A DNA stretch of 37,094 bases. Origin: Lachnospiraceae bacterium A4 (GTDB taxonomy: Bacteria > Bacillota > Clostridia > Lachnospirales > Lachnospiraceae). Under the pieces are notes generated by a model. That model saw nothing but the letters and a program-made list of their open reading frames with translations. It searched no databases and had not been told where the DNA came from. Each line of letters opens with the position of its first letter. Position 1 is the first letter of the stretch. This document shows, piece after piece, positions 17,732-25,919 of this stretch. Location: contig KE159564.1 in assembly GCA_000403215.2 (NCBI GenBank), forward strand, positions 1-37,094, given 5' to 3'. The position numbers and the translations under genes were made by a program.

Positions 17732-19682
17732 TTATTTTAACCGTTTGTTCAATGTCATCTGAAAAAAGCAAGTACAACTCCGGCTTGTCTCCTCTCAGTT
17801 TCCAGCTCTGATAGTATTCCAACATGGATATATCATGGCCTATAACATGATAATAAAGTTCTTTGTATAACTCATAAAATGTACCCTCCAATTCCGTTCT
17901 CAGACTTTTATCAACATGAATGCCAAATTCATCTGCCCTGCATAAAAGCCAGACAATATTATCAAGTACCCTCTGCTTTTCCATTGCCAGTGTTTTTCCC
18001 TTATAGCAGTAATATGTATAGGGGTCAACTCCAAGCGCAAGACCATGACCGATTCTGCTCCCTCTGCCCAGTCCGCAGAAAAGCAATGCTTCATCAACCG
18101 CCCTGATGCCATCCACGATATCCAAAAAATCTTCTCCCACATGATATGTTGTATGAAGTTTTGTCATAATCTTCTGGCTTCGATTATTATTGACATACTC
18201 ACTCTCAAACATAATATCTGACAAATACCGAAAACTCTGTGCAAAAACTTCCGGTCTGCAGTTAATCTCATTTGCACATGCATCAATTCCCCTGATGTAT
18301 TTGTTTACATTTGTTCCACTCATCAATAATTTCGCTATACTTTCTGATTTTACTCTGACAGAATTCCGTAACTTATAATGTCTGGGTCTGCTGTCTTGAA
18401 AATCAGCATCCTCTTTTTTAGGGAAATGCAGAACATATATGAGCTTATCATGGTAATTTTTATCCACAAAACTTATACTCGTGTCAATTTTTTTATACAA
18501 TTTTGAAGGAGTTTCACTCGGACATATCCGGGCTTCCAAAGACACCATATAGTCTTTTGACAACGGCTCATTAACAGCCAGCCGAACCAGTTCTTTCTCA
18601 TACATATGTATTCCTTCGATGAATGCTTCCTTCCGCACTTCATAATTGCTGAAATTTGCAAATCCAACCTGTCTGTTTACCTGAATCAACTCTCCCCTGA
18701 ATTGAGTCCTGATAGATATGTATCTGTAAAAGATATTACTTATTGTATCATCAAACTGTCCTGTTATTACTGCCTTAAAACATTCGTATAATAATTTCCG
18801 TTCGCCCGAGAGAAGGCGACAGTCATTATTATTTTTTAAATACATGTTCTTTTCAAAAGCATAGTCTAAAATATGTTTCTCATCTACTACTGCTCCATAT
18901 ATATGCTTTGCAAGTGTGATAATATCCTGAATATCAGAAAGCATTGCTTTAATGTCCATTCCTTTGGTTATCCAGCTATATATCTTTTTTGTCCTCTCCA
19001 TCAAGTATCCGTCTTTTTTGATATGTGCAAAAAGAGCGATTCTATAAAATGCCGCCTCCTGACACTCTTCATACAATGTAACATTTTGTTGTCTGATACC
19101 AATGATATCCATACGCCGCATCTGCAATGTATCAGGAATTTTTTTAAAATCATGTCGCCTGTTCTCTATGATATTCATCAGACAGATCCAGTTAAGTTCA
19201 AATATTTTTGTTGAGCCGTTTAAATGAAAATGATTATCTGCTATGCCTTTTTTCAATATATTATGCAGCCTCATATCATCACTTCGTATAATGGGAACCC
19301 ATGCAAAATATTCTGAAGCAAATCCACTCTCCACATCATTGTCAGCCAGAAAAGCACATGTAAATAAATCCTGCCCCAGTTGAAAAGAAATCTCCCTCCA
19401 GCGCAGCATTTCATCAATTTTGCATTTTATTTCATTTCCATCATAGACCAGAACCTTTTTGGCAAAATCCAAAATCGTGGAAAAAACATTGCCCTTTTTT
19501 ACCATTTGTTCAAGATAAATATATTTGTTTCTTATCTCATCTTCCGAATTGAAGCTGAACACATCCTTGGCATACTGTAAATACAATTGCCTGTTTACCG
19601 TTTTATAGTCATGATTTTCAGAGATACAGTAATACGGTATCTTTTGGAACAATATTTCCATGTTTCCTCGTTTGGTATCCAT
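17691..19682 (-). CDS. Adenosine deaminase-like protein (RdrB-like), N-terminal part
   Basis: 663 residues with adenosine deaminase landmarks: NHFHLNGS (His151, His153), RGIDACANE (464-472), YHVGEDF (His514, Glu517) and SRIGHG (His546). About 150 residues precede the first His pair and a roughly 300-residue insertion separates it from the next motif, unlike housekeeping adenosine deaminases (about 340 aa) but like RADAR RdrB (about 800 aa), which deaminates ATP/adenosine. The catalytic Asp pair is in the next frame (17192-17731), so this product alone should be inactive. The start has GAGGGG 8 nt upstream and lies 26 nt after the 175-aa gene. RdrB identity is an inference; no RdrA ATPase is present. 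Confidence 0.8.
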   Translation of the reverse strand: MDTKRGNMEILFQKIPYYCISENHDYKTVNRQLYLQYAKDVFSFNSEDEIRNKYIYLEQMVKKGNVFSTILDFAKKVLVYDGNEIKCKIDEMLRWREISFQLGQDLFTCAFLADNDVESGFASEYFAWVPIIRSDDMRLHNILKKGIADNHFHLNGSTKIFELNWICLMNIIENRRHDFKKIPDTLQMRRMDIIGIRQQNVTLYEECQEAAFYRIALFAHIKKDGYLMERTKKIYSWITKGMDIKAMLSDIQDIITLAKHIYGAVVDEKHILDYAFEKNMYLKNNNDCRLLSGERKLLYECFKAVITGQFDDTISNIFYRYISIRTQFRGELIQVNRQVGFANFSNYEVRKEAFIEGIHMYEKELVRLAVNEPLSKDYMVSLEARICPSETPSKLYKKIDTSISFVDKNYHDKLIYVLHFPKKEDADFQDSRPRHYKLRNSVRVKSESIAKLLMSGTNVNKYIRGIDACANEINCRPEVFAQSFRYLSDIMFESEYVNNNRSQKIMTKLHTTYHVGEDFLDIVDGIRAVDEALLFCGLGRGSRIGHGLALGVDPYTYYCYKGKTLAMEKQRVLDNIVWLLCRADEFGIHVDKSLRTELEGTFYELYKELYYHVIGHDISMLEYYQSWKLRGDKPELYLLFSDDIEQTVKINDNAAVKYERYGV

Positions 19683-19708
19683 CTTACATCCCCTCGTTGC
19701 ATATTTCT

Positions 19709-20236
19709 TTAAAGGCTGCCCTGTATCGCAGCCAAGCGCTTATAATCATTTTTCAACTCGTCTGATATCTTTGCATTTTTGTCGGATAAATACAAATTCA
19801 AAACTTTTCCATACAAATCACACAATGCCTCCGTATTCAGTCCAAAAGGTTCCTTTTTGTTTTCCCCTATATACCGTTGTATATTCGTTGCAAGATGCTC
19901 CAGATTCATTTTTGCATTTTCTGCTGTGGTATTTACTAAATAAGAAGCTACCTTCTGACTTTGTGTATTCCACTGCTCAGGAAGGGGAGTAACTCTCAAT
20001 TTTTCCTTAAATTCTAACATAAGCCGCTCACCTTCACGATTCACTTTATTAGTGGTTTCTTCATAAGTTCTTGCAATGTCAGTAAGAATTGCATATAGTT
20101 TACATACATCAATTTTTCTATCTTTGGATATGGAGAAATCTGTCAGGGACAAAACATCACATTGCACACCATACTGCTCCATATATTTTACCATGTTCTC
20201 AAAAAATTTTCTCCCTTTTCGGAAAAGTGTTCCCAC
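19709..20236 (-). CDS. Unknown protein heading the deaminase-SIR2 cluster
   Basis: 175 codons, soluble, mostly helical (ILTDIARTYEETTNKVNREGE), with no motif I recognise. The GTG start has no ribosome site and an in-frame stop lies just before it. A second frame from 20319 to 20207 is protein-like (LREKLRNVWIYRLVQANKQW) and would run into this one as ...ENFFENMVKYM if A6 at 20201-20206 had one more base, so the true gene is probably about 210 codons and frameshifted. It may be an accessory subunit, or the 3' remnant of an rdrA-like gene; neither can be decided here. Confidence 0.5.
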   Translation of the reverse strand: MGTLFRKGRKFFENMVKYMEQYGVQCDVLSLTDFSISKDRKIDVCKLYAILTDIARTYEETTNKVNREGERLMLEFKEKLRVTPLPEQWNTQSQKVASYLVNTTAENAKMNLEHLATNIQRYIGENKKEPFGLNTEALCDLYGKVLNLYLSDKNAKISDELKNDYKRLAAIQGSL

Positions 20237-20354
20237 TGCTTATTAGCTTGAACTAATCTGTATATCCATACATTTCTTAATTTTTCACGCAATTTGAGCA
20301 ACTGTATTTTGAATTTTGCTTACCGAATATTGGGAAAAATTGGTCTGGGAATTG

Positions 20355-20388
20355 AAAAAGGCTATCCGCTTAATCGGGCAGCCTTTTT
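20355..20388. terminator. Bidirectional terminator between small membrane genes and the defence cluster
   Basis: AAAAAGGCT pairs with AGCCTTTTT around a 16-nt loop that itself can pair partly. It ends the small membrane-protein transcript on the minus strand, so the deaminase cluster should have its own promoter in 20240-20350, where I could not identify one with confidence. Confidence 0.8.
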
Positions 20389-20421
20389 GCTCATACTTCA
20401 AAGTCTTATATTTTAAAATTT

Positions 20422-20614
20422 TTACTCTTTCTCTGTATACAATTTATAAAATTCGCAAACCATATTGATGATTAGGCCTATTCCCAATATAACTGCTTCT
20501 ATTGTTATATTATCAGGATTCATATGACCATATATTTCAAGTCCTAATAAGACCACACAAAAAAATTGAATCATAAGTACTACAATCTGAACCCAAAAGA
20601 TAGCTTTTTTTCAT
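20422..20614 (-). pseudogene. Small two-TM membrane protein, one-base shift near the start
   Basis: A clear membrane-protein frame (KAIFWVQIVVLMIQFF, then AVILGIGLIINMV, ending KLYTEKE at 20422) has no start in phase. The ATG at 20612-20614 overlaps the TGA of the previous gene as ATGA, the usual coupled arrangement, but is out of phase because of seven A (20605-20611); with six A the product would be 63 residues starting MKKAIFW. It pairs with the 66-aa membrane protein upstream. Confidence 0.5.
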
Positions 20615-20811
20615 TTCTTCTCTCTTTCCAAGTCATTTTTTACCTTGTTATATGTTGTTATAAACAACACTGCAAAAAGCATAGGAACTGCTGAATATCC
20701 TGCGCTAACCCGTCCTTTATTAAACAATACATATGTAGCTCCTACAAAAGTTAATATTGTGAAAACGATACTCAGCACAAAAAGAATTTTCTTTAATACT
20801 TTTTTATCCAT
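20611..20811 (-). CDS. Small two-TM membrane protein
   Basis: 66 residues with hydrophobic segments at about 9-29 and 38-53 and a charged C-terminus. GGAGGGAC precedes the ATG and a good promoter lies upstream. No known family. It resembles the following small membrane gene in size and topology, suggesting a two-component membrane unit; toxin, immunity or stress functions are all possible. Confidence 0.65.
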   Translation of the reverse strand: MDKKVLKKILFVLSIVFTILTFVGATYVLFNKGRVSAGYSAVPMLFAVLFITTYNKVKNDLEREKK

Positions 20812-20841
20812 ATTGTCCCTCCTCTAAAAATTATATTTCAA

Positions 20842-20870
20842 ATCATACTATATTTTACTGCATATTTCAA
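20842..20870 (-). promoter_or_regulatory. Promoter of the small membrane gene pair
   Basis: Minus-strand TTGAAA (20865-20870), 17-bp spacer, TATGAT (20842-20847), 31 bp before the 66-aa gene. Confidence 0.6.
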
Positions 20871-20928
20871 GGCATGGGAAAATAGTCGGAATTGTTTCCG
20901 ACTACTCCCTATTGGCTGACAGTTCTGT

Positions 20929-21591
20929 TTAAAAGAATCCCTTTGTATCTATCGGCAAAGGTCTGCCTGCTAAATCATCAGTGGTCACTGGAATCATCTT
21001 TGCCCGCATATGGCAGTCAACATGACCTGTCACAATATGAAACAGCAACTCTGACATTTGGGTCTGACTTAGGTCTTTATTCTTTTGTAACCACCAGAAC
21101 ATCATCAAATATAAGTCCAGATATTTTGTAGCAGGTTTACGCTCCATATCCTTGCTTATAAACTTATCCATGGCACTATGCAGGCTGTTTACCCTGCTCA
21201 GACTATATGCTCCACTTGTATATGTACCTCCGCCTATTTTTATATGCTCAATCCTTTCTTTTCTGACGAAATACTTATAACTGCGGTGGTCATCTGTCAC
21301 AACTACTGCTTCTTTAGATATTCTTTTATGTAGCTTGTCATAAACATCTGTAGAATTAGCTGTTCCAGAAGTAACAGGCTCAATGTAAATGTTATTACTA
21401 CGGTCTATCGCTGTCAGAATACAAATGTGTTGGTGGTTCTTGTCAATGGTTCTGGTGCCATCCATGCGTTTCTGGCTGTGATATATCATTTCTTTTAATA
21501 AGCTTGGGTTATTCTCAAACAGCTCCCTATACTTATTACAACTGTCCAGATATTCTGTACGCTCCTTTCTGCTCCTGTGATGTCTGGGCAT
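20929..21591 (-). pseudogene. IS1595-family (ISXO2-like) transposase, 5'-truncated
   Basis: The 220 codons match the middle and end of the ISXO2-like DDE transposase: ICILTAIDRSNN, VVVTDDHRSYKYF (second Asp), GTYTSGAYSLSRVNSLHS (with the conserved NSLHS near the third acidic residue) and TKYLDLYLMMFWW. The usual zinc ribbon and the first catalytic Asp (VDE) in front are missing; the frame begins at MPRHH, normally internal, and a stop lies just upstream. No terminal inverted repeats could be defined. It is a dead IS remnant in the island. Confidence 0.75.
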
Positions 21592-21859
21592 GCTTTTTAA
21601 GGTATCTTAATAGTGCAAACTTTTTACTCTCAAGAATAAAAAGAAAATATTTATCTACTGCTCTTATTTTACCATTAATTCCTAAATAAAACTATATTTT
21701 TAAATAAACATACTATTATTTCTGCCACTTGATACCTTATTAGCTGCATCGTAAGAAAAAATACCGCATCTTTTTACCAAAGATGCATATTTAGCACTCA
21801 AAAAAGCAGGCTACCTATTTTGGTTTCCTGCTTCCAGTAATATAATCCTTCCAAATTTT

Positions 21860-22741
21860 TTACACCAACTGAATATCTGACAACCTTTCAACTTCTTCAA
21901 CCGTGAGTCCAGATCCTTCCGCAATCTCCGCAATGGAAAGCTTCCCCATTTTTAAAAGCCTTCTTGCTGTCGCTATCTTGGTAGCATTTTCAGCCTCATA
22001 CTTTTCGCTTTCCACATAAGACCTGAGCACTTCCTGCTCGTCATACAGTTCCATCAGCATATCCACTACCTCCTTCTCCCGGCTGGATAAATATTCCTTC
22101 AAAACATTTCTTTCCTTGCATATCCGTATCGCTTCCTGCACCGCTTCCCTTGTCCTGCCGTGTTTTGCCACCTGTTCATTGCATACCTTTGTAAAGACTA
22201 CATATTGATTGATAATGTCCCCGCTTTTGCCGTCATATATCATCTTCACCCTGACATCAATGCAGATGTCTTTCCCTTCAAAAAACTCTTCAGAAAGGGA
22301 AATCTCTTCCGGCCTTGTATTCCTGTCACCGACATATATGACATAAATCTCCGGCTTCGGCATTTTCAGTTTTTTACTTTTATACAGGTTCTGCTTTGTC
22401 TTCCTGAAGTATTCCCTGTATGTCTGCACCAGATACATCAGTGCCCTGAATATGATATTGACTGTCCAAGTCGACTGCACTTCTATCAACAGCATTATTG
22501 TCGTACCCACCGTGAACCCGAGGTCGTTATAGATGTCATCAACAAGAACATTGCTGACTGTCACATCCTTCAGGTCATCCTCCGTTGTCTCGGTATCCTC
22601 CGGATGAAGTGCCCGGTACAGCTGTATCAGATATCTTTTTTCCTTAAAAAGTGATGTAAAGACACTGTCCTTAACGGTATGCTTTACCACCCGCTCCTCT
22701 TTTTCTTCCCCTGCCGCAGCATCATTCTTTTGTCCTGCCAC
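21860..22741 (-). CDS. Rpn-family recombination-promoting nuclease / putative transposase
   Basis: 293 residues with the PD-(D/E)xK nuclease core of the Rpn/YhgA-like family: KDSVFTSLF, DDIYNDLGF (Asp73) and LLIEVQS (Glu87-x-Gln89), then a helical tail ending in a helix-turn-helix-like MGKLSIAEIAEGSGLTVEEV (265-284). Members degrade DNA and raise RecA-independent recombination; several Rpn proteins with variable C-termini act in phage defence. Start is GTG with GAGG 8 nt upstream; an ATG 11 nt further up is in another phase. It lies between the integrase and the IS remnant. Confidence 0.85.
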   Translation of the reverse strand: MAGQKNDAAAGEEKEERVVKHTVKDSVFTSLFKEKRYLIQLYRALHPEDTETTEDDLKDVTVSNVLVDDIYNDLGFTVGTTIMLLIEVQSTWTVNIIFRALMYLVQTYREYFRKTKQNLYKSKKLKMPKPEIYVIYVGDRNTRPEEISLSEEFFEGKDICIDVRVKMIYDGKSGDIINQYVVFTKVCNEQVAKHGRTREAVQEAIRICKERNVLKEYLSSREKEVVDMLMELYDEQEVLRSYVESEKYEAENATKIATARRLLKMGKLSIAEIAEGSGLTVEEVERLSDIQLV

Positions 22742-22902
22742 CCGTCATGCCTCCTACAAGATTTTCTTTTGTATAACCATAGTATCACAGAATCTCCGGT
22801 TTTACAATTTAAAAAACATAGCAGAACGACAACGGATACCGTAACTGGCACTTTCAGCCTGTCTCCTGCAAAGCATGCCCTCACATTCCGGTACAATACT
22901 GC

Positions 22903-22993
22903 TGCGATTTTCGGGAAAGTGCAGCGCCTTTTTCGGAAAACTGTATCAGATTTTTCGGGGAACTGTATCACGATTTTCGGGGAACTGTAATCA
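22903..22993. repeat. Tandem 22-23-bp repeat array at the integrase 3' end
   Basis: Four consecutive degenerate units built on CGATTTTCGGGGAACTGTA (22903-22925, 22926-22948, 22949-22970, 22971-22993) end inside the integrase stop codon. The last two are nearly identical. Possible roles are recombinase arm sites or simple expansion. The remainder of 22742-22902 holds no gene. Confidence 0.7.
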
Positions 22994-24370
22994 AGGGAAC
23001 TGCAGTTTCAGATACATTTCATACAACTCCTTATCCTGCCCTGACATGCTTTCGGATTCCTTATCTATATTTACCTCTGACTTCATATACGGCTCAGAGA
23101 GAGCTTTTTCCGGCTTTAGATTAAGAACTGCCTTGCTTGCAGTTTCTATCTGTTCCTGTGCCTTTAAATTACTGTGAGTATAAATATTCTCCGTCCGTAT
23201 CGCTGTATGTCCTGCCTGCAAAGCATTTACAACCACATTGGCATTTCTGCTTGTATTTGCAATGGTGATAGCTGTATGCCACAAAGCATGGGTATTCAAT
23301 CCCTCATTAATAACTTTTCCCGACGGCTGCTTTCTCTGCCTTACATCCCTGTCCACTCCGATTTTGTTACACAATGCTTTTAGCTGCATCTCATAAGCCT
23401 CCATGCTTCTTGCCTTCCCATGTTTTAAAAAACTTGGATATAACAAATTATCAGGATTATGCCTGCTTTTTAACTTTGTCTGCTCCAACATATACAATAC
23501 CAGTTCCCTTGCAAAGGGACTCATATAAATTACCCGCTCCTTTCCTCCCTTTGGAACTTTTTCATATTTCTCCAGTCCTTTTGTTTTGTCATTATCAATG
23601 AACCGCTCCGCAATTGTGCTTCTCACCGTTATTGTATTATTGTCAAAATCTATATCTTCAATATGCAGATTCAGAACTTCGCCGCCCCTCATCATCGTTT
23701 CAAGCTGCAGTAAAATCACACAGCTGTATTCAGAAAGATTGTTCTTATAACTATTATAGAACTTAACAATATCTTCGTCTGAAAATATCTGTTTCCTGTT
23801 TTTATCTGCATTTTCCTTATCCCTGAAATATTCATTCCTTTTTTCGTGCTTCGTTTCTACAAACCGGGCATAATCCTCAGGAATCAGACTTTTGCCGTAT
23901 AACCATGTTGAAAGCTGCTTACATAACTGTATTGGTACACTTGCTGTCTTCCTGCTCTTGTCATGGGTAACAGTATCAAAATACAACTCGAACTCGACCG
24001 TATTAAGCATATGGAGCTGCAGCTTGGAAATTTTGTAGTTATAAAAATTGGCATTTAATGTGTAGATATAACTCTTATATGTACTGCCCGTTATCCCCCT
24101 GTTTTTAACTACCTTATCCACATATTCTTCCATATAGGAACCAAGTGTTCTTGTCTTGTCTATTTTTGTATTTCTTCCCCTCTCAAATTCTTTTTCCCAA
24201 GCCTTTAATGCCAGTCTGCAAGACTTGATTGCCTCCTGCTCCGTTGCAGCCTTTCTTTTGATTCGTTTCGGTCTGGCATTCTCATTAATATATTTGCTCT
24301 GCATCAGGCATTCCCACGAACCATCCGGCAGCTGTCTGACACTTCCTTCCCCATCTTTTCTTTTTGTCAT
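22991..24370 (-). CDS. Tyrosine-type site-specific integrase with Arg-to-Trp change
   Basis: 459 residues: N-terminal arm-binding region (MTKRKDGEGSVRQL, QLPDGSWEC), SAM-like core-binding domain, then the catalytic domain. Residues seen are Arg228 (METMMRGGEVLNL region), Lys274 (VPKGGKERV), His361, His388 (QAGHT) and the nucleophile Tyr397 (NIYTHS). The HxxR motif reads THALWHT: the second catalytic Arg is Trp364 (TGG at 23279-23281). Start chosen at 24370 with AAAGGAG 9 nt upstream. It lies just inside the putative attR, as expected for an integrase, but loss of this Arg usually abolishes cleavage. Confidence 0.88.
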   Translation of the reverse strand: MTKRKDGEGSVRQLPDGSWECLMQSKYINENARPKRIKRKAATEQEAIKSCRLALKAWEKEFERGRNTKIDKTRTLGSYMEEYVDKVVKNRGITGSTYKSYIYTLNANFYNYKISKLQLHMLNTVEFELYFDTVTHDKSRKTASVPIQLCKQLSTWLYGKSLIPEDYARFVETKHEKRNEYFRDKENADKNRKQIFSDEDIVKFYNSYKNNLSEYSCVILLQLETMMRGGEVLNLHIEDIDFDNNTITVRSTIAERFIDNDKTKGLEKYEKVPKGGKERVIYMSPFARELVLYMLEQTKLKSRHNPDNLLYPSFLKHGKARSMEAYEMQLKALCNKIGVDRDVRQRKQPSGKVINEGLNTHALWHTAITIANTSRNANVVVNALQAGHTAIRTENIYTHSNLKAQEQIETASKAVLNLKPEKALSEPYMKSEVNIDKESESMSGQDKELYEMYLKLQFP

Positions 24371-24479
24371 ATACCGATACTCCTTTAGATAGTGTTCTCT
24401 TTCCAATGAATTCCAAAGTGATATCACGCATATTTTAAATCATTATCAACCATATATATTGTCAAAATATAACAAAAAA

Positions 24480-24523
24480 GTGCCAAATATAAGGCTTCTA
24501 CACCCTATATTTGGCACTTTTTA
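24480..24523. terminator. Hairpin terminator at the right island edge
   Basis: Arms 24480-24491 and 24506-24517 (GTGCCAAATATA with TATATTTGGCAC) are perfectly paired, with A6 on one side and T5 on the other. It is the counterpart of the hairpin at 11819-11850. Confidence 0.8.
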
Positions 24524-24539
24524 TTGTACATATTGCTGC

Positions 24540-24556
24540 TTATTTATAGTTGACAA
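24540..24556. repeat. Putative attR core (17-bp direct repeat, copy 2)
   Basis: Identical to 11870-11886 and in the same orientation, 17 nt after the T-run of a related hairpin. It is upstream of the integrase start. Stretch 24557-24682 has no gene. Confidence 0.5.
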
Positions 24557-24682
24557 TCTTGCCAAATTCCATTGAAGTTCTCACCTAATTCCTTTGATTT
24601 TACGGGATTATTCTAAACTTCAAAATCCCTTTAAGATATCAATTATGATAGTTTTTATGATAATTTCATCGTATTCAATCAG

Positions 24683-24766
24683 CTAAATCATGATTTCCTG
24701 CCCTTTATAATCTTCAAAAAACCTATCAAAATCCTCTGCCTTTATCAAGTAGCTTTTTGAGTCCAT
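24683..24766 (-). other. 27-codon frame overlapping the SprT-like 3' end, probable gene fragment
   Basis: A frame starting MDSKSYLIKAEDF and ending KGQEIMI overlaps the end of the SprT-like gene in another phase. It has protein-like composition and no ribosome site. It looks like the C-terminal remnant of another gene joined to the SprT-like gene at a deletion junction. Confidence 0.25.
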
Positions 24767-25391
24767 AAATATCAGCTTCACTGCTCCCATATGCCTGTGA
24801 TACCAGAATGGTAAATGTCCCGTCCTTATTCTTCCGGCACCGCCCGTATACGTTTTTTTCCCTTACAAACTGTACGGCTGTAACCTTTCCAACCGGCAGG
24901 TGAATATTTTTTAATTCTTCCGCGCATTCCCTCACAATCTCCATGAGCCTCTGCGTATAATCGAGATAGCAGAACCTTCCGCTGTTTTTTGTACCTTTAC
25001 TGCCTGTTTCCCAGTTTGCCATGGGTTTTAAATTCAAAGATGCCCGCTCCAGGATGTGGCAGCCGTATTCGCGGTCCACTTTTGCGGCATATTTCTCCCA
25101 TTTTTCCCCGTGATCCATACATCCGCCGGCAGAATGAAGGAGCTGGTGGAAAATGACCGTTTTTATCTCTTCCAGCCCATACCGCGGACTCCTGTATATA
25201 TTAGGTATATACAGGCCAAAAAGGCCTTCCTGCACCTTAGCCAGCTTCCCTGTTACAAACCTGTCCCTGCACACCTTTATATCAATGCAGTCTCCAATCG
25301 GAATGCCGAGTTTTCTAAGTTCAGAAATACACTCGGTCGCTATCTTTTCAAGATCCCACTTCCCTTTTTCATTTTTCCATTCATTGTCCAC
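24726..25391 (-). CDS. SprT-like protein with HQxxH motif and partial second SprT domain
   Basis: 221 residues. The first domain (about 12-115) follows the SprT-like/metallopeptidase pattern: LGIPIGDCIDIKV, then FHQLLHSAGGCMDHGEKW. His82, His86 and His94 fit the zinc ligands, but the catalytic Glu of HExxH is Gln83 (CAG at 25143-25145), so protease activity is not expected. Residues about 147-215 start a second copy of the same domain (YTQRLMEIVRECAEELKNIHLPVGKV) that ends before its own HExxH. It probably lost its 3' end by deletion. Such proteins are common on clostridial mobile elements. Confidence 0.65.
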   Translation of the reverse strand: MDNEWKNEKGKWDLEKIATECISELRKLGIPIGDCIDIKVCRDRFVTGKLAKVQEGLFGLYIPNIYRSPRYGLEEIKTVIFHQLLHSAGGCMDHGEKWEKYAAKVDREYGCHILERASLNLKPMANWETGSKGTKNSGRFCYLDYTQRLMEIVRECAEELKNIHLPVGKVTAVQFVREKNVYGRCRKNKDGTFTILVSQAYGSSEADIYGLKKLLDKGRGF

Positions 25392-25477
25392 TCTTTACCC
25401 CTCCTTATCTTCTGTGCAAAATCCTGTATGTTATCTGGTCCGTGCCCGGCAACAAAAGTTTTCTCCCGGCATGTCAT

Positions 25478-25903
25478 TTATCCTTCCAGACCCGCATATT
25501 CCAGAATCTTATGGCGGGCAAACTTCTCTATTTTTTCCAGATAATCTTCATGGTTCCAGTCAATGCCTTCATTTACTGTTTCAAAATCATTTGCCCATTG
25601 TACAAACATCTGTTTCCAATTGATGCTGTCAATGCTGCTCAGTTCCCTGTGTTTTTCCAGAAGGTCTGCATAAACAAGGGAAATCTCCACCAGATTCTCG
25701 GATGTCTTATTGTAAACTATTTCCCCCTGCCGCTTTCCCTCGTTCCCATCTTTGTATCCATAACACATTGTTACAGATCCTTTATCAATTTTTTCCACGC
25801 TTTTTTCGCCTCCTTCACAAACTGCCATCCATAAATTTACTTTCCCTGTAACTGTCTTGTTTCTTTCCGCAGCTGCCTTATAAATTCTGTCAACCATCAG
25901 CAC
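25478..25903 (-). CDS. Hypothetical protein
   Basis: 141 codons, soluble, acidic C-terminal half (NWKQMFVQWANDFETVNEG, HKILEYAGLEG). No family recognised. The start is uncertain: GTG at 25903 or ATG at 25897, both without a strong ribosome site, and the frame stays open upstream to about 25950 (AGKEGRKPGTVLVLM), so it may be a 5'-truncated or frameshifted gene. It precedes the SprT-like gene in the same direction. Confidence 0.5.
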   Translation of the reverse strand: MLMVDRIYKAAAERNKTVTGKVNLWMAVCEGGEKSVEKIDKGSVTMCYGYKDGNEGKRQGEIVYNKTSENLVEISLVYADLLEKHRELSSIDSINWKQMFVQWANDFETVNEGIDWNHEDYLEKIEKFARHKILEYAGLEG

Positions 25904-25919
25904 CAGTACAGTCCCCGGC

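Noticed and set aside
22903-22993. 22-bp tandem units considered as a CRISPR array
   Set aside because: Units are directly abutting without unique spacers.
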